Shown: piece by piece, positions 31,969 to 44,159 of the stretch
Position numbering within the stretch: the first letter of the stretch is position 1
Layout of the letters: each line of letters opens with the position of its first letter
From: Calliphora vicina
Taxonomy: Eukaryota > Arthropoda > Insecta > Diptera > Calliphoridae
Assembly: GCF_958450345.1 (NCBI RefSeq)
Contig: NC_088780.1
Span: forward strand, 157,586,726-157,650,725
DNA: 64,000 nt
Direction: 5' to 3'
Made by a program: the position numbers and the translations under genes
The notes under the pieces: model-generated
The model's input: only the letters and a program-made list of their open reading frames with translations
Databases searched by the model: none
What the model was told of the DNA's origin: nothing

Positions 31969-34074
31969 GAGTGGCTCTTATTTTGTTTGTTTTTAATTTT
32001 TAATATTCCCAATATCTTTTTCTACGTCATTTGACATCCAAGAGAAGAAAATTTGTGCAAAATGGAATAACTTTTGTAGGTTGTACATTTGAACTTTGCA
32101 GTTTTATGTAAAATATAAACATTGTCAAAACTGTTACGAAATTTCATATGGTTGGAACTGAAGTAATTTCGAATTGATTTACAGTTGTTCAGCTTCCTAG
32201 GGGTAATGGTCACATTGGGTCTAAAATAATCGCAAAAAATCCAATTTATGATCCGAGTAAGCTGAAATTTTAAATATATGTAAATAGTCCTTGAGAAGAC
32301 GCAAAATATGTTACACCAAACTTTCATTTAGGTCAATGTTTTTGGTCCCTGGAAAGATCTAAGATTTTTCAAAGGGAGCAAGGTTTGTGGTACCTCTGAG
32401 GAGTAAATCAAGCCTTTTTATATAAGTATTTGATATTGGTGAAAACCTTTTGACTTGAAGATTGATATTTGGATAAAATTAAATAATTTTATAAATTTTT
32501 GGGACGTCATTTACATTAAAAACTAAACAAAATGATAATATGGTGATTTTGCATTAAAAAAAATATAAAATTTGAATTAATGAAAATTTTAACGGCTAAA
32601 AATATAGACTCAAATGTTCTTAAATCAGTGGCATTAGAATTTTTTACATTTTGTATTTTCAAATACTGAAATTCATAAAACGTTGAAAATGTGTTCCAAA
32701 AACTGAGTTTTTTTGGGAAAGTGCATACTGTGACGTTATTTACCGTGTGATAGAAAAAATACTTTTTATATGGGGGATTTCACGTCAAGTGAACCAACTT
32801 TTAAAATCGATGTCTTCCTATTGGATAGTAACTCAGACAAAATTTTTCAACAAGATCGGTCCAGAACTCTCTAAGTTAGAGAGGGTCAGAATTTGACATT
32901 TTGGCCAAACATGTGATTTTTCTCATCCATGTAACTTTTACCTATTGTTCTTAGCAAAATGTGTTCCAAATAGTTTAGATAGATATTTCTTCAATCTTTC
33001 GAAAAAAAATTATTTAAAAAAAAAAATAAAAAATTTTTAATATTTTTTTTTTGAAAGCAAAAACTTTTTTAACTTTTTTTTTCAAAATGGGCCCTTTTTT
33101 TCTTAAAATAAAGCTTAGATATTTTCCTTGAAGACCTATTTGGTCTCTTAGTGGGATGCGAGTTTGATATCTATCAAAAAATATGTTTGGTAACTCAAAA
33201 CATGCAATTTTTGACTTTTTTTTGCAAAATCAAAAACTTTGTTGACTTTTTTTTTCAAAATGGATCCTTTTTTAATTTTTTTTTGCTAAAAAGAAAGCTT
33301 GGATATTTTCCTTTCAGACCTATTTGGTGGCTTAGTGGGATGCGAGTGGGATATCTTTCAAAATAAATGTTTTGTAACTCAAAACATGAAATTTTTCACT
33401 TTTTTTTTTTTTTTTTTCAAAATCTAACTTTTTTCCAAGATGGGCCCTTTTTTAAATCTTTTTGCTCAAAAGAAAGCTTGGGTCTAGTCCTTTAAGATCT
33501 ATTTGGTCGCTTAGTGGGATGCGAGAAAAAGCTGAACCTTAGTGGGCCCATCATATTTAAAAATTAAAAAAAACGAGTTAAATTAAAAAAATAAATAAAT
33601 AACCCTAAATATCTCTTCAACTAAAAGAGATAACCTAATAGTCTTCCTAAGGACTATTTATATTTTAAATTTTATTCGGATTATAAATGAAATTTTGCTA
33701 ATTTTTTAAAAAAAATGAGACCCGAGGTGACCAACTTTGAGGGACTACCCCTAGGAAGCTGAACAATTGTAAATACTTCAGCTTCAACCATGTGAAATTT
33801 CGTAACAATATCTATATACAATAGTTCGCAAGATACCTAGATAAATTCATTCAAAAAAGTATTTGACTTTTAAATTTTGGGTACTTGAGATGATCATGCA
33901 ATTATAAGATTTTGTTTGGTATCAAGTTAGGAGAAATACAAAACTATTTTTAATTGGAATTTCTCTCAACACAAAACTTATCCAAATCTTCTTAAATTTT
34001 CTGCATTTGCTTTTTAAATGACAGAGAACAATTTTGGACATTGGAAGCATTTAAAAATACAAAAAGTGCCACCC
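31969..34074. mobile_element. Family E element 1, TA-flanked, containing TIR-C copy 2
   Basis: The left end GAGTGGCTCTTATTTTG (after TA 31967-31968) and right end, as reverse complement GGGTGGCACTTTTTGTATTT (before TA 34075-34076), are inverted. Further inward the two sides again match in inverted order over about 100 bases: GTTACGAAATTTCATATGGT near 32132 and, reversed, GTTACGAAATTTCACATGGT near 33810; CAGCTTCCTAGGGGTA near 32190 and its complement near 33760. No coding sequence. TIR-C copy 2 is nested. Confidence 0.65.
32767..33530 (+). mobile_element. TIR-C copy 2 with tandem array
   Basis: It begins TATATGGGGGATTTCACGTC and AAGTGAACCAACTTTTAAAA, then about 230 bases matching (reversed) the right part of TIR-C element 1, then roughly three tandem units in reverse sense (GCTTAGTGGGATGCGAGT at about 33150, 33330 and 33510). 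The opposite TIR was not found, so the copy is truncated there. Confidence 0.75.
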
Positions 34075-34076
34075 TA

Positions 34077-35606
34077 ATGATCATGAGTGAATGAACATTT
34101 AATGGTAGGAGTTGTAGCTGTATTAGAGTATGTGTTCGAAGAGGGTACTTATGGATGTGGGTGTGTGTGTGTTAAGGTTTATTTTAATGTTGCGTTCATT
34201 GTTCAATGGTGGAGTTTGTGATAGGTTGGTGGCAACAGGAAGGTGTAGAGTACATTGTAACGTTAATGTTCCTTTCTATAATTAAAACGAAATAGCCTGC
34301 ATAATGTCGAAATAATTAGTAGTGTTACTGATGCCTTGTCTTTTTGTCTTTTAATGCTGCCACTGCTGTTGCTATCGCTGTTTCTATATGTATAAGTATT
34401 TATACCCAGAGTTTTCATTTAGCTGCCATTATCTGTGTCTGTATTGTTTTTGGTATGACGGCAGCGTTATTTTTTTTTGTTTTTGTTTCCTGTACTTTTT
34501 TTCTTCCGTTCAGTTTTGCTGCTTTCTTTTTATAATTATATGTGTACGTGAGAATATGTAGTGTATGCTGTTGTAACATGTTACAGCTGGATAATGTTGG
34601 ATTTTTGGTGAGCATCAACAAACAAAAAACAGCAAAAATAATTTCTACATAAACGTTGTAGTTTTCGTGCTCATTAAAATGTGAGGTCTATAATTAGTTG
34701 TTATTTTTCCCTTGTTTTGTGTCTGTCATTTTGACTTTGATGGTCTAGATTTTTACCGTTTTTCAGTTTGCATGTCCTTTGATTTCATTTTTGTTTTTCT
34801 CTTTTTTTTTTTTTTTTTTTTTTGTGGGCGTTAAAATATATAAAATATTCATACAATTGTTTTAAAGCTTACACTTGAACCGCCTGCTATTGACAGTTTC
34901 GTTTTTTAACACCAAAAAAATCTCATTTATATTGTTTATTTAATTTGATAAATAGTTTCAACACCCTAGAAACACTTGTTTGCTTAAATTAAGGAATATT
35001 TCGGAAAATATGTAAAGAATAGTAGTAGCACTTGAAATTCCAAACAATACTTTGTCATACTTAATTACTTTTGCTGATTTTCTTTGAAAGTTGTTCTTTT
35101 ATTTTTTATGACTTTTACTCATTGTTGTTTGGCTTCGATATTAAGTTTTAATAAACTTTTCGGAAAAGTAATAAACATATTATATTATCGAAGTGTCATT
35201 TGCGTCTACTTACCCAGATATTTTGTAATGTTTAACAAGGTATTAGTAGAGATGTTGAACTTACCTAAAAAAAGTAAAAGAAAACGATTTTTATTAATTT
35301 ATCTATATTAAGCATAAGAGAAAAAAGAAGTAAACAAATATTAATATAATAAAAATATACATACATTGAAATTAACAAAAATTAAAGAAAATATCAAGAA
35401 TTTTAGAATTCGTCAATAACAAATCAAAATTCTTCCACTCTGGAGTTGTTTACAAAAAGTTTATTTTGAAAATAACTCGGTAGAAACTCGGTGAAATATA
35501 AAATTTGAGGTGGTTTTGAGATGATTTGTATTTTTTTTCATAGTGGGCGGCAACTGAAAGTTGGTTTTCTCATGTCTACACAACTTTAAACAAATGTGGA
35601 AATATC
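34077..35606. other. Gene-free stretch with simple sequence
   Basis: It includes a TG run near 34160 and an uninterrupted run of 22 T at 34802-34823. No recognised exon or transposon terminus. Confidence 0.5.
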
Positions 35607-35608
35607 TA

Positions 35609-35855
35609 CACAGAGAAAATAGATTCGTGATAGCAACCGAATTTGTTGCCAATCGAATGATTCGGTTGCACACATAGAATTTTTCAGTTCTAACAACAGA
35701 AAGTCAGTTGATAAAGAAATATTTCAGTTGAGGAAACCAAACTTTAGTTATCCCTTACAAAATATTGTAGTCACAACTGTAAAATTCGGTCACTAGGATA
35801 GAATCATTCAATTGTCAACAAATTCGGTTGCTATCACGAATCTGTTTTCTCTGTG
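35609..35855. mobile_element. MITE-S copy 2, foldback, TA duplication
   Basis: CACAGAGAAAATAGATTCGT at the left and ATCTGTTTTCTCTGTG at the right, flanked by TA (35607-35608 and 35856-35857). The arms are the same GATAGCAACCGAATTTGTTG palindrome as copy 1. Length 247 bp. Confidence 0.88.
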
Positions 35856-36069
35856 TACATAAAATAGATTAAAATCAAAAGGTTGAAAAATATTTTGTTT
35901 TAATATTTTAGATGACTTTAGATGAACCTAACTGATTTTGAAAATATCAGTTATATTTTTGATTAAATTTTAAATAAAGTTGAGAAAGGCTACTGTTGTT
36001 TGGCCTCTAAATGTTTTTTCATATTAATTCTCTTATAACTTAAATTTGCTTTTATTTTAAAACATTTGT

Positions 36070-37760
36070 AAAATAAGAATTTATTAAAGGTATTGCCCAT
36101 TGTTAGCCATAACCTTTTCCCATCTTTACGAGCTAAAAGAACTGTTCATCTTCTAAGGCCTTGAACAAATCAAGCCAATTTCGGATATTCTGTTCTAAGG
36201 TCAAGCGTATCCCAGGGAGAGCATACTGCATCGATCGAAACAAATAGTATTCAGACTGGTGAAGCAAAACTTACCAGACACTTCATTCCAAATAGTTTCT
36301 AACAGGTATTGTATAATAAGGCCGATCGTTATTATGATGTAATATTACGGTTGCATGTCTATCCGCATATTCTGGGCATTTTTCGGCCTTTACTCGCTTC
36401 AAACGAATCAGTTGCTTGTAATCGATAGGATCCTTTTGGTCCCAACAAATACAGAGCACTACCTTAGCGTCATGGATATTTGGCTCTGGTGTCGATTCGA
36501 CTGTTTGGCCGGGCTTCACGTACGATCTCATACGCTTCGGCTAATCGTAATGGATCAATTTTTCATTGCAATTAATGATGTGGTCTAAAAGTGATTTTGT
36601 TTTATAGCGTTCAAGCATAATTTCGGATACACAAACAGGTCTTTCAATGCCTCTCGGCTTCATTTCGTATGGAGGAATCCTGCTGCTCGCAAACGTTTTG
36701 AAATTGCTGCTTGAGTAGCTACCAATTATTTTGCAAGCTCTTGTTGAGTTCGACAGTAATCTTCATGGAGTAGTGCCTCAAATTCTTGGTAATCAAACTG
36801 TTTTGGCTTGCCTCTGTCTTCCGTATCAAAATCACCACTTCTGAACCGAACAAACCATCTCTCGAACGTTGAAACCGATGGAACACATTCACCATAAGCT
36901 TTGGTGAGCAATCGGTGTGCTTCAGCGGTTCTTTTTATATCCTACACCACCATAGTGGGGAGGGTATTATGCGTTTGTGCAGATGTTTGTAACGCCCAAA
37001 AATATTAGTCTAACACCCACCTTAAAGTATACCGATCGACTTAGAGTCACTTTCTGAGTCGATTAAACGATGTCCGTCCGTCTGGTCGGCTGGCTGGCTG
37101 TCCATGTAAACCTTGTGCGCAGAGTACAGGTCGCAATTTTGAAGATATTTCGATCAAATTTGGTACATATTATTTTTTCGCCCAAAGGACCAAGCCTATT
37201 GAAACTGGCTGAAATCGGTCCATTATTTCACCTAGCCCTCATACAAATGTCCTTCCGAAATTGGACTTTATCGGTCATAAATGTTTAATTTATAAATGTA
37301 TCTCCACAAATTGCGCTCCAAATAAGTTTTATGTATACAAAATTCATGTCACAAATTTTGTTACGATCGGTCCATAATTAGTCATAGCTCCCATATAAAC
37401 CCGCTTCCGAAAATCACTTTAACGTGCATAAATCGCTTAAAAATTTTGGTATACTCACAAAATTCAACATAGTAAACTTTCATATAGACATAAATCACAC
37501 GACCTAATTTCATGGTGATCGGTCCATAATTGGTCATATAAGGCCCACTTCCGGAAATCACTCAAAAATATAAATTATTGAAATTTTAAAAGAAAAATGT
37601 TTTTGCTCTTTTACTTAGTGTAGGGTATTATATGGTCGGGCTTGACCGACCATACTTTCTTACTTCAAATTAAAGAAGTAAAGCAAAACTTCCCGCATAT
37701 AACGCTTTTTTGGCACAAAATTTAAAACATTGAAAGCAAAAATGTTCAATAAGTATGTGA
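36070..37760 (-). pseudogene. mariner transposase relic 3, split by HelB copy 3
   Basis: On the minus strand the N-terminus begins near 37730 as FVPKKRYMREVLLYFFNLK, is interrupted by HelB (36936-37665), and resumes with AYGECVPSVSTFERWFVRFR and TEDRGKPKQFDYQEFEALLH (36911-36726). The middle is frameshifted. A second open piece (36531-36283) has SYVKPGQTVESTPEPNIH and RLKRVKAEKCPEYADRHATV. The catalytic HHDN motif is HHNN here (Asp to Asn), and the third-Asp region is degraded. Family motifs place it with irritans-like D34D mariners. Confidence 0.85.
36936..37665 (+). mobile_element. HelB copy 3, full length, inside mariner relic 3
   Basis: This is the best complete HelB, about 730 bp. It starts TATATCCTACACCACCATAG, has TCGATTAAACGATGTCCGTC, CTTGTGCGCAGAGTACAGGT and CCGAAATTGGACTTTATCGG, and ends GTGTAGGGTATTATATGGTC, hairpin ATGGTCGG-gcttga-CCGACCAT, then CTTTCTTACTT. 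The subterminal CCTACACC/GGTGTAGG-type repeats and the 3' hairpin parallel HelA. The mariner sequence continues on both sides, so HelB inserted into it. Confidence 0.82.
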
Positions 37761-37824
37761 GAATTAACTCGACATATACATAAGTTATTAAAAACAAAAC
37801 CCATGCTCAAAAGATCATATACTA

Positions 37825-38505
37825 GGGCGGGTCAATTTAAAAATCGCCCAAGTATCAAGGAAAGTCGTACTCTAGTGATCAAAGAAACTTTGCACAAGGA
37901 ACCCAAGAAACCTCTAAAATGAATTATGATGTTCCTTATTTTGACCCAAAGGTCAAATTTTGACCCATTTAAAGTGCCCTAATCGAGTCTAAATGTATGA
38001 CCTACTAACTTTGGTGGTCCGACTCACTCATACTAGTGGCACACCCCCTGGATCCCCCTGGGGACCCCACCACAAAAGTTTCAAAAATCACCATTTTTGG
38101 CACTTAACATGATGTATGATAAATAAATAATGTATATTAAATAATATTAATCATACGCCTATGAGAATCAGCATAGCTTTATTTTTAAGATTTACATAGT
38201 TTAAACTTTAAAGTTTAAAGTTTAAACCAACATAACTTTTGCTCGCAATGAGCGAAATAATTAACACGAATAGTTATAGCGTGCCTAAGTAGCGGAGTAT
38301 TTAACATACACAAAATGGCGTTCGCGTCATAATAAACAAATTTGGAAAAATATGCTTAACTCCAAATTTTTTGAAATTTGACCTTTGAGTCAAAATAAGG
38401 AACATCAGAATTCATTTTAAAGGTATGGTTACCAGGGCAAAGTTTCTTACTTTGATCCCTAGAATACGACTTTCCTTGTCACTTGGGCGATTTTTTTTGC
38501 GTCCC
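37825..38505. mobile_element. Family K element with ~150-bp TIRs, TA-flanked
   Basis: The left side reads GGGCGGGTCAATTTAAAAAT and CGCCCAAGTATCAAGGAAAG; the reverse complement of the right reads GGGACGCAAAAAAAATCGCC and CAAGTGACAAGGAAAGTCGT. Similarity extends inward to AAAGGTCAAATTT. TA flanks both ends. An internal TTTAAACTTTAAAGTTTAAA palindrome lies near 38200. Non-coding; probably a Tc1/mariner-type non-autonomous element. Confidence 0.72.
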
Positions 38506-38507
38506 TA

Positions 38508-39904
38508 CAAATCGAACCATTGGATATCTATAAGTACTTAAAATGTTTACAAAGGCTCATGATGTCGGGGCTACAAGTAGAGATGCACTGCTCTAGAGTT
38601 ATGGGAAATCACAAGTTTTAAAAACATTACACGAGTTACATATTATCGAAATATACAACGAATTCGTGGTTAAAATGTACATGAAATAGTTTCATTAGTA
38701 TGTATTATTGTTATTATAATTTTATACTACTCCACTCGAGCTAAAAATCACCCTCTTATAGTTCTAGAAAAAAAGTCAAGCAATCTCAGTTATTGGCTGT
38801 AAAATAAATGCATGTGTGTTTGAGTACAAGAAGCTACTTTTATTTATTTATATTTCCAATTCAATTTGTCAATATTATCAATTTTAAAATACCCAAGTGT
38901 TAACTATGTATGTAAGTATCTTTATACATTTCGCCAATGTATTTATAAGGACATATGTCCGTCCGTCCATCTGTCTGTCTATCTGTGCATTGTAGTTTGC
39001 TACTCTTATAAATAAAACTATAAAATCCAGTTATCATCATCAACAACAGCAACATTTCGTTTAACAAAAATGCATTTTCTCTGCACTCAATGTTGTTGAA
39101 AATGTTGTTGTAGTTGCAAAAGTACGTTGTTCTGTATTTCACAGATTTTTTTTCTGTGTCTGTTTCTGTATCTACAAGTATAAACTTTCATTACATGTGT
39201 ATTAACTGATGCTGTCGTTGTTGGCTTTAGTTTTTGGTACGTTTTGCTTGCTGTTTGTTGCATTTCATTGCAGGCAAGAAGAGTTGTTACACTGACACTA
39301 GTACGTCGTACATAGTACTTGGCTTATTGGCACCACTTGTTTATACACTCGCACCGAGAGACAGATGGAAGCTTTAGAGTGTCAGAAAATTTAAAATGTA
39401 AATAATTTAATATTATATTTTCCTCTTTTGTTTTTTGTTTGTTTCTTGTTTTCTCCCCCTTGAAAGTTTGTTTTTTTTTCTGCTGTGCTGCTCTTTACTT
39501 GGGGTTTGTGGGGATTTTTATTAAATTTTTTTTTCCTTGTTTAGTTTGTATTCTTTTTGTGGTTTGTCTTTTATTTTCAGTGGGTCAGTCAGTTAAGAAA
39601 GTAGATATTGAGAAATAAATCTGAGTTGTTTTTGTTTAACTTTAAGCTTGATTGAATTTAAGGTTTTTCTAGTTTTTAGTTTTATGTTTGTTATTGCAGA
39701 TTTTTAAAAAAATAAATTTGTTAAAAAAATTGTTTCAACCTCTTTTGAATTCGATAATATTTGGTATAGTTGTTTTCCATGGTCATTCAAAATTTAAAGT
39801 TATCCAGAATTTTGAAAATAGATTTAATTTGGTTACTATATATGTAGTTTGAAAGTTCATGACGACGGCAAAAAAATCTAAGTTTCTGAAAAATATGACT
39901 TTTT
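38508..39904. other. Gene-free stretch
   Basis: No exon or transposon end was recognised. Near 38955 there is a GTCCGTCCGTCCATCTGTCT-like simple-sequence run; T-rich tracts occur at 39420-39740. Confidence 0.45.
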
Positions 39905-39984
39905 ATTGGGTGTATGACCTAAAAATGTGGGGCTTACGTATCTTGTGAAGGCGGTTTTTGTTTTTAATAACTCATATGTGATGT

Positions 39985-40487
39985 TTAAGGGTAATTTCTA
40001 CATTTTTCATTTGCGACCCCACAAAGTATACATATATATTCTGAATCGTTATAGATAGCGGAGTCGATATAGCCATGTCCGTCTGTGTGTTGAAATCAAC
40101 TTTCTGAAGCCCCCAAATAACTTACATACACGAATGATACATCAATATCTCCGAAATTCTTCCGGCTCGGTTGCTATTTAAAATCGAGAAAATCGGTCCA
40201 CGAATGGCTGAGATATAAGGAAAAAACCAGGACAACCTCGATTTTTGACCCATATCTGGATTACTAAATCATTAATATAGACAATATGGATATCTAATTA
40301 ATGATCGATTTTTCAAAGTAAGTTGGACTTACAATGGGTCAAAATCGGAAAAAATATTTTTTAACCCAGCTGGAAAAAAAATTAAATTTTGTTTACCTAA
40401 AAATATTTAAAATTTTTATTTTAAAGTATAATTTGGTGAAGGGTATATAAGATTCGGCACAGCCGAATATAGCTCTCTTACTTGTTT
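39985..40487 (+). mobile_element. HelA copy inside mariner copy 4
   Basis: HelA sequence from GTAATTTCTACATTTTTCAT through GTCGATATAGCCATGTCCGT to GGTGAAGGGTATATAAGATT, hairpin TTCGGCACAGCCGAA and CTCTCTTACTTGTTTTTT. The first about 60 bases of the family are missing. Confidence 0.78.
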
Positions 40488-40654
40488 TTTCTCACTTAGT
40501 TATGGGAGGATCCATGTGAAAGCAGTAGGATTTACAATATGTATATCCAATGCGTTCCTCATACGTTTTTCAAGAGAAACTCATTCCGTTCAATGTAAAA
40601 AATATCGAAGACGGCGGTGTTAAAAATTAATAAAGAACACGGTATGAGCACACC

Positions 40655-41530
40655 TAGACTCTCTAAAGTTCTGCTTTACTTCTCTAATTTGCTTACCAAC
40701 GATTATTATGAATGTGTTCTATCGGTTTAAACGTGGGAGAGATAATTTGTGCGGTTCAGGAGTGGTGATTTTGATACGGAAGACAAAGATCGCCCAGGGC
40801 AGCCAAAAAAGTTTGAAGACCAAGAATTGAAGGCATTACTCCATGAAGATTATAGTGAAATTCAACAAGATCTTGAAAAAACATTGGGATCTACTCAGGC
40901 AGCAATTTCAAAATGTTTGCGAGCAGCAGGATTCATCCAAAAGCAGTGACATTTGTTACTATACGAATTGAAGCTGAAAGCCTTAAACGCTATAAAATAA
41001 AGTTTTTTCAACGAATCATTACTTGCAAGGAAAAATGGATTCAGCACGATAACCAGAAGTATAAGAGATCATATGTGAAGCCCGACAAATCAGCCAAATC
41101 GACACCAAAGCCAAATATTCATGTCGCTAAGGGTCCTATCTATTATGAGCTACTAAAAACTGGCAAGGCCATCTCAGTGAATCTGTACCGAACACAACTG
41201 ATTCCTTTGAAGCGAGCATTGGCCGAAAAACTCCCAGAATATGTGGCCAGACATGAAACCGTAATATTCCATAATGACAACGCTAGGCCACATGTTGTAA
41301 TACCTGTTAAAACTATTTAGTGGTTGGGAAGTTTGCCTCACTTTTTATTTCGATCCATGCAGAATGCGTTCTCTGAGATACGTTTCACTCTAGAAATTGA
41401 CTTGATCCGTTCTTGGCCTCAAAAGATAAGCAGTTATTATGGCTCAGAATCCATATATTGTCAGAAGGATACGGAAAGATCATAACTAACAATGGCCAAT
41501 AATTTGAATAAATTCATATTGTACAAAAGT
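40655..41530 (+). pseudogene. mariner transposase relic 4
   Basis: The plus strand carries FRSGDFDTEDKDRPGQPKKF and KALLHEDYSEIQQDLEKTLG (40749-40949), then after a frameshift KFFQRIITCKEKWIQHD and VAKGPIYYELLKTGKAISVN, LYRTQLIPLKRALAEKLPEY and HETVIFHNDNARPHVVIP (to 41320). The first catalytic Asp is Lys here (TCKEKW instead of TCDEKW), the second is kept (HNDN), and the stretch with the third Asp (YSPDLAPSDYYLF in the family) is deleted. It cannot be active. Confidence 0.88.
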
Positions 41531-41575
41531 TTTGAAATAAAAGCTACAAATTTTAAGTTGAAGTCATGCCGAATT

Positions 41576-42140
41576 TTATATACCACTTGCCAATTATACT
41601 TTAAAATAAAAATTTTAAATATTTTTAGGTAAACAAAAATTAAAAAAAAAAATTTAAATTTGTATTTAATTTTTTTAAAAAAAAAATAAAAGTTGTTTAT
41701 TATCGAAACAAATGTTATGGCAAATATTTTGTTTAAGTTTTTATTTTTTTAAATTTTATTAATGAAAAAATTTTGTGAAATTTATAAACTATGGCGCTAT
41801 ATACTTCGTTGCAAAGGAAATTTCTATCATTAGATATCCATATTATCTATATTAATGACTTAGTAATCCAGATATATTTATATCAAAAATAATTAAAAAA
41901 TGGAGACCGATTTACTGGATTTTAAATAGTAACCGTACCGTGTCTATGGCGGATATATTGATGTATAAATCATGTATGTACTCCGCTATCTATAACGATC
42001 CAGAATATATATACTTTGTGGGGTGGCAAATGCAAAATGTAGAAATTACAAAAGAAAAGACAAACATGCCACTCATGATGAAAATATTGATGGTGAGCAT
42101 ACAATATTCGGCACAGCAGAATAGAACACTCTTACATGTT
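41576..42140 (-). mobile_element. HelA copy, inverted, with palindromic outer ends
   Basis: It starts with the reverse of the family end (CGAATTTTATATACCACTTG), continues through TTTTTAGGTAAACAAAAATT and CCGCTATCTATAACGATCCA to GACAAACATGCCACTCATGA. It then runs on through GGTGAGCATACAATATTCGGCACAGCAGAAT, which resembles the 3' hairpin in forward sense. The two sides therefore look alike in inverted orientation. Confidence 0.65.
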
Positions 42141-43399
42141 AATTATATTTATAGTTAACCCACGTACTTTAAATACTTAAATCTTTATTATGTACTATAT
42201 TCATTTCTTTTTATTATTCTTATTTTTAATTACAGCATTTCACTTAAAGCCTCCAGGTAATACACAAATTCAATAACTTTACTAAAATGTGGATTTTGCT
42301 TTTTTGCAACAAAAATTTATGAAAATATGCCTTAATGCCTTTGCATTTCATATCTACATTTCAAAGTTTTTTGTTTCTACTTTAAAAAGAAAATAAAAAA
42401 AACGAAATTTCATAGCTGTAAAAGTAAATAAAACTTTAGCCAGACATAATATTCTTACTAAAATAAATAAACCCAGGCATACAAAAAACTCAAATACATG
42501 GAGGCAAAATAATATTGTATATGAAAAAAACCTACATAAATTCAATTTTAAATAAACGTTGAAAAAAAAAATGTGAATGAAATGTTCTCTAAACCACATT
42601 TAAGTGAAATGAACAATTTGCTGCAATGCCTGGTGTTTTTTTTAATATTTTGTTTGTTTTGTACTAAAACATTCTTTTTTGGCACTCTGTTCTTTGTGTA
42701 AACAAGTGATATTTGTCTAAAGGTGTATGTTCTCTATATGAACAAAAAAAAACCTAAAATGCTTCATTAAATTTCTAAATGTCCGTCTATACAGCTGTCT
42801 GTCTAGTTTACCATGCTGCATATAAATAGTTTTGCATATAAAACTTTAATTGCTGGCAATTTTATTTTAATTACCATATTTTCATTTGCTTTTTCCCCTT
42901 ATCAACTCTCTCTCTCTCTCACATACTCAAAGTAAATAAAGTTTAGAGAAATGTTGGATTTTATTTTTTGGGGGCAATATCACAAATGTTTTTTGATATG
43001 GCTTTGTAATGTGAGTATAATTTTAAATTAAATTTAATTAAATAAATCTTAAATAGGGGAAATTGAACGATATGAGCATAATGAAATTATGTAAATTAGC
43101 AAAAAAATGTTACATACAGGAATAATGGTATATTTTATACATGCATATTTAAAAAAAGAATTTGATTGTTGTGGTTTTTGAAGTGAAAAAAGAATTCAAT
43201 TAAAACTTAAATGCAAATTTCCATGTAAAATTTTACATAAATAATTTTTTTATTGTTGAAATTTATCAAAATTACAATAAATTCTCTTGAAATTTAAATT
43301 TGTACTTAAAATTTTATTAAGAAAGAAAAGTAAATAAAAATCATGTTTACTTTGAAAGCAATTTGTCATTGCGTGTGTAACATTGAAAAAATGTCAATC
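42141..43399. other. Gene-free AT-rich stretch
   Basis: It contains a CT dinucleotide run near 42907-42920. No gene or TE terminus was recognised. Confidence 0.45.
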
Positions 43400-43825
43400 T
43401 TAGATTAACCCATGAACGCCGGATGGTTAGAAAAATACCCCAAAATAGATATACATATTTTAGAAAATTTCTTAGTAAGGCTAATTGTCGCATTAACACC
43501 GAATGGGTAGAAAAATACCGAAAAATAGAACCATTTTAAAAAAATTCTAGAATAGCGATATCAAAAAGCCTTTTCCTGGTATATATAAAGTAAGAATCGA
43601 ATTACTTAAATTAATTTTTTCGGTAATATGAAGTCATGCCTTATGGGGGAACTAGTGGGCCAAAGTTGAGCAATTTTACAAAATCACAAAATTCGAAAAT
43701 AAATGTCTCTAGAAAACGGGGGAATGTCCTCTATCAGTAAAAATAACCAAGAGATTATAAATAAATGTCTCTAAAAAACGGGGGAATGTCCTCTATCAGT
43801 AAAAATAACCAAGACAATAGGTCCA
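43400..43825 (+). repeat. Local direct duplications
   Basis: A segment of about 60 bp (ATAAATGTCTCTAGAAAACG, GGGGAATGTCCTCTATCAGT, AAAAATAACCAAGA) occurs twice back to back at about 43700-43758 and 43760-43818, with one or two differences. Just upstream, GGATGGTTAGAAAAATACCC (43421) is echoed by GAATGGGTAGAAAAATACCG (43501). This suggests recent tandem duplication within an older repeat. Confidence 0.75.
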
Positions 43826-43904
43826 CTTTCCTAAGCTACACGTACGATTTTGTTGACTGCTAAAAAAAAATTACCCACTCAGCATATGAGGGTTCTAAAA
43901 CATA

Positions 43905-43996
43905 TGAATTTATGTGCTTTTAGTAGAAATTTTACATGTATTTTGTTTTTGTTACAATAACAAAACACATGTTAAATTTCCACTCAAAGTACTCGT
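43905..43996. repeat. Imperfect hairpin
   Basis: TAGTAGAAATTTTACATGTATTTTGTTTTTG and the complement-like AACAAAACACATGTTAAATTTCCACT form an imperfect stem around 43950. No flanking duplication is visible. Confidence 0.5.
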
Positions 43997-44159
43997 TTGG
44001 ATTAAAAAAACAGCACATTAATTTTTGAAGTAAAAATTTAGATTTTTTTAGAAAATCATAATATAAAACTTTTAAGGTTATGAGAATACATGACTATATA
44101 AAATATTTAAATGGTAAAACTTATTAAAATTTTTTTAGACATGAAATAATGATGCCAAA

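Larger units (their letters stand above)
39905..41575 (+). mobile_element. mariner copy 4, with HelA inside; right end overrun by another HelA
   Basis: The left TIR TTGGGTGTATGACCTAAAAA (near 39908) matches the reverse of the mariner end at 60515-60536. HelA occupies about 39985-40487. The transposase region follows. At the right end AAGTCATGCC marks the start of the other TIR, cut by a HelA in the opposite orientation. Confidence 0.72.

Noticed and set aside
32022..32327. 101-codon open frame on the minus strand
   Set aside because: Falls in the inverted inner region of element E1; the paired copy at 33700-33910 does not keep the frame.
34802..34823. Run of 22 T as a retroposon tail
   Set aside because: No target duplication or recognisable retroposon body on either side.
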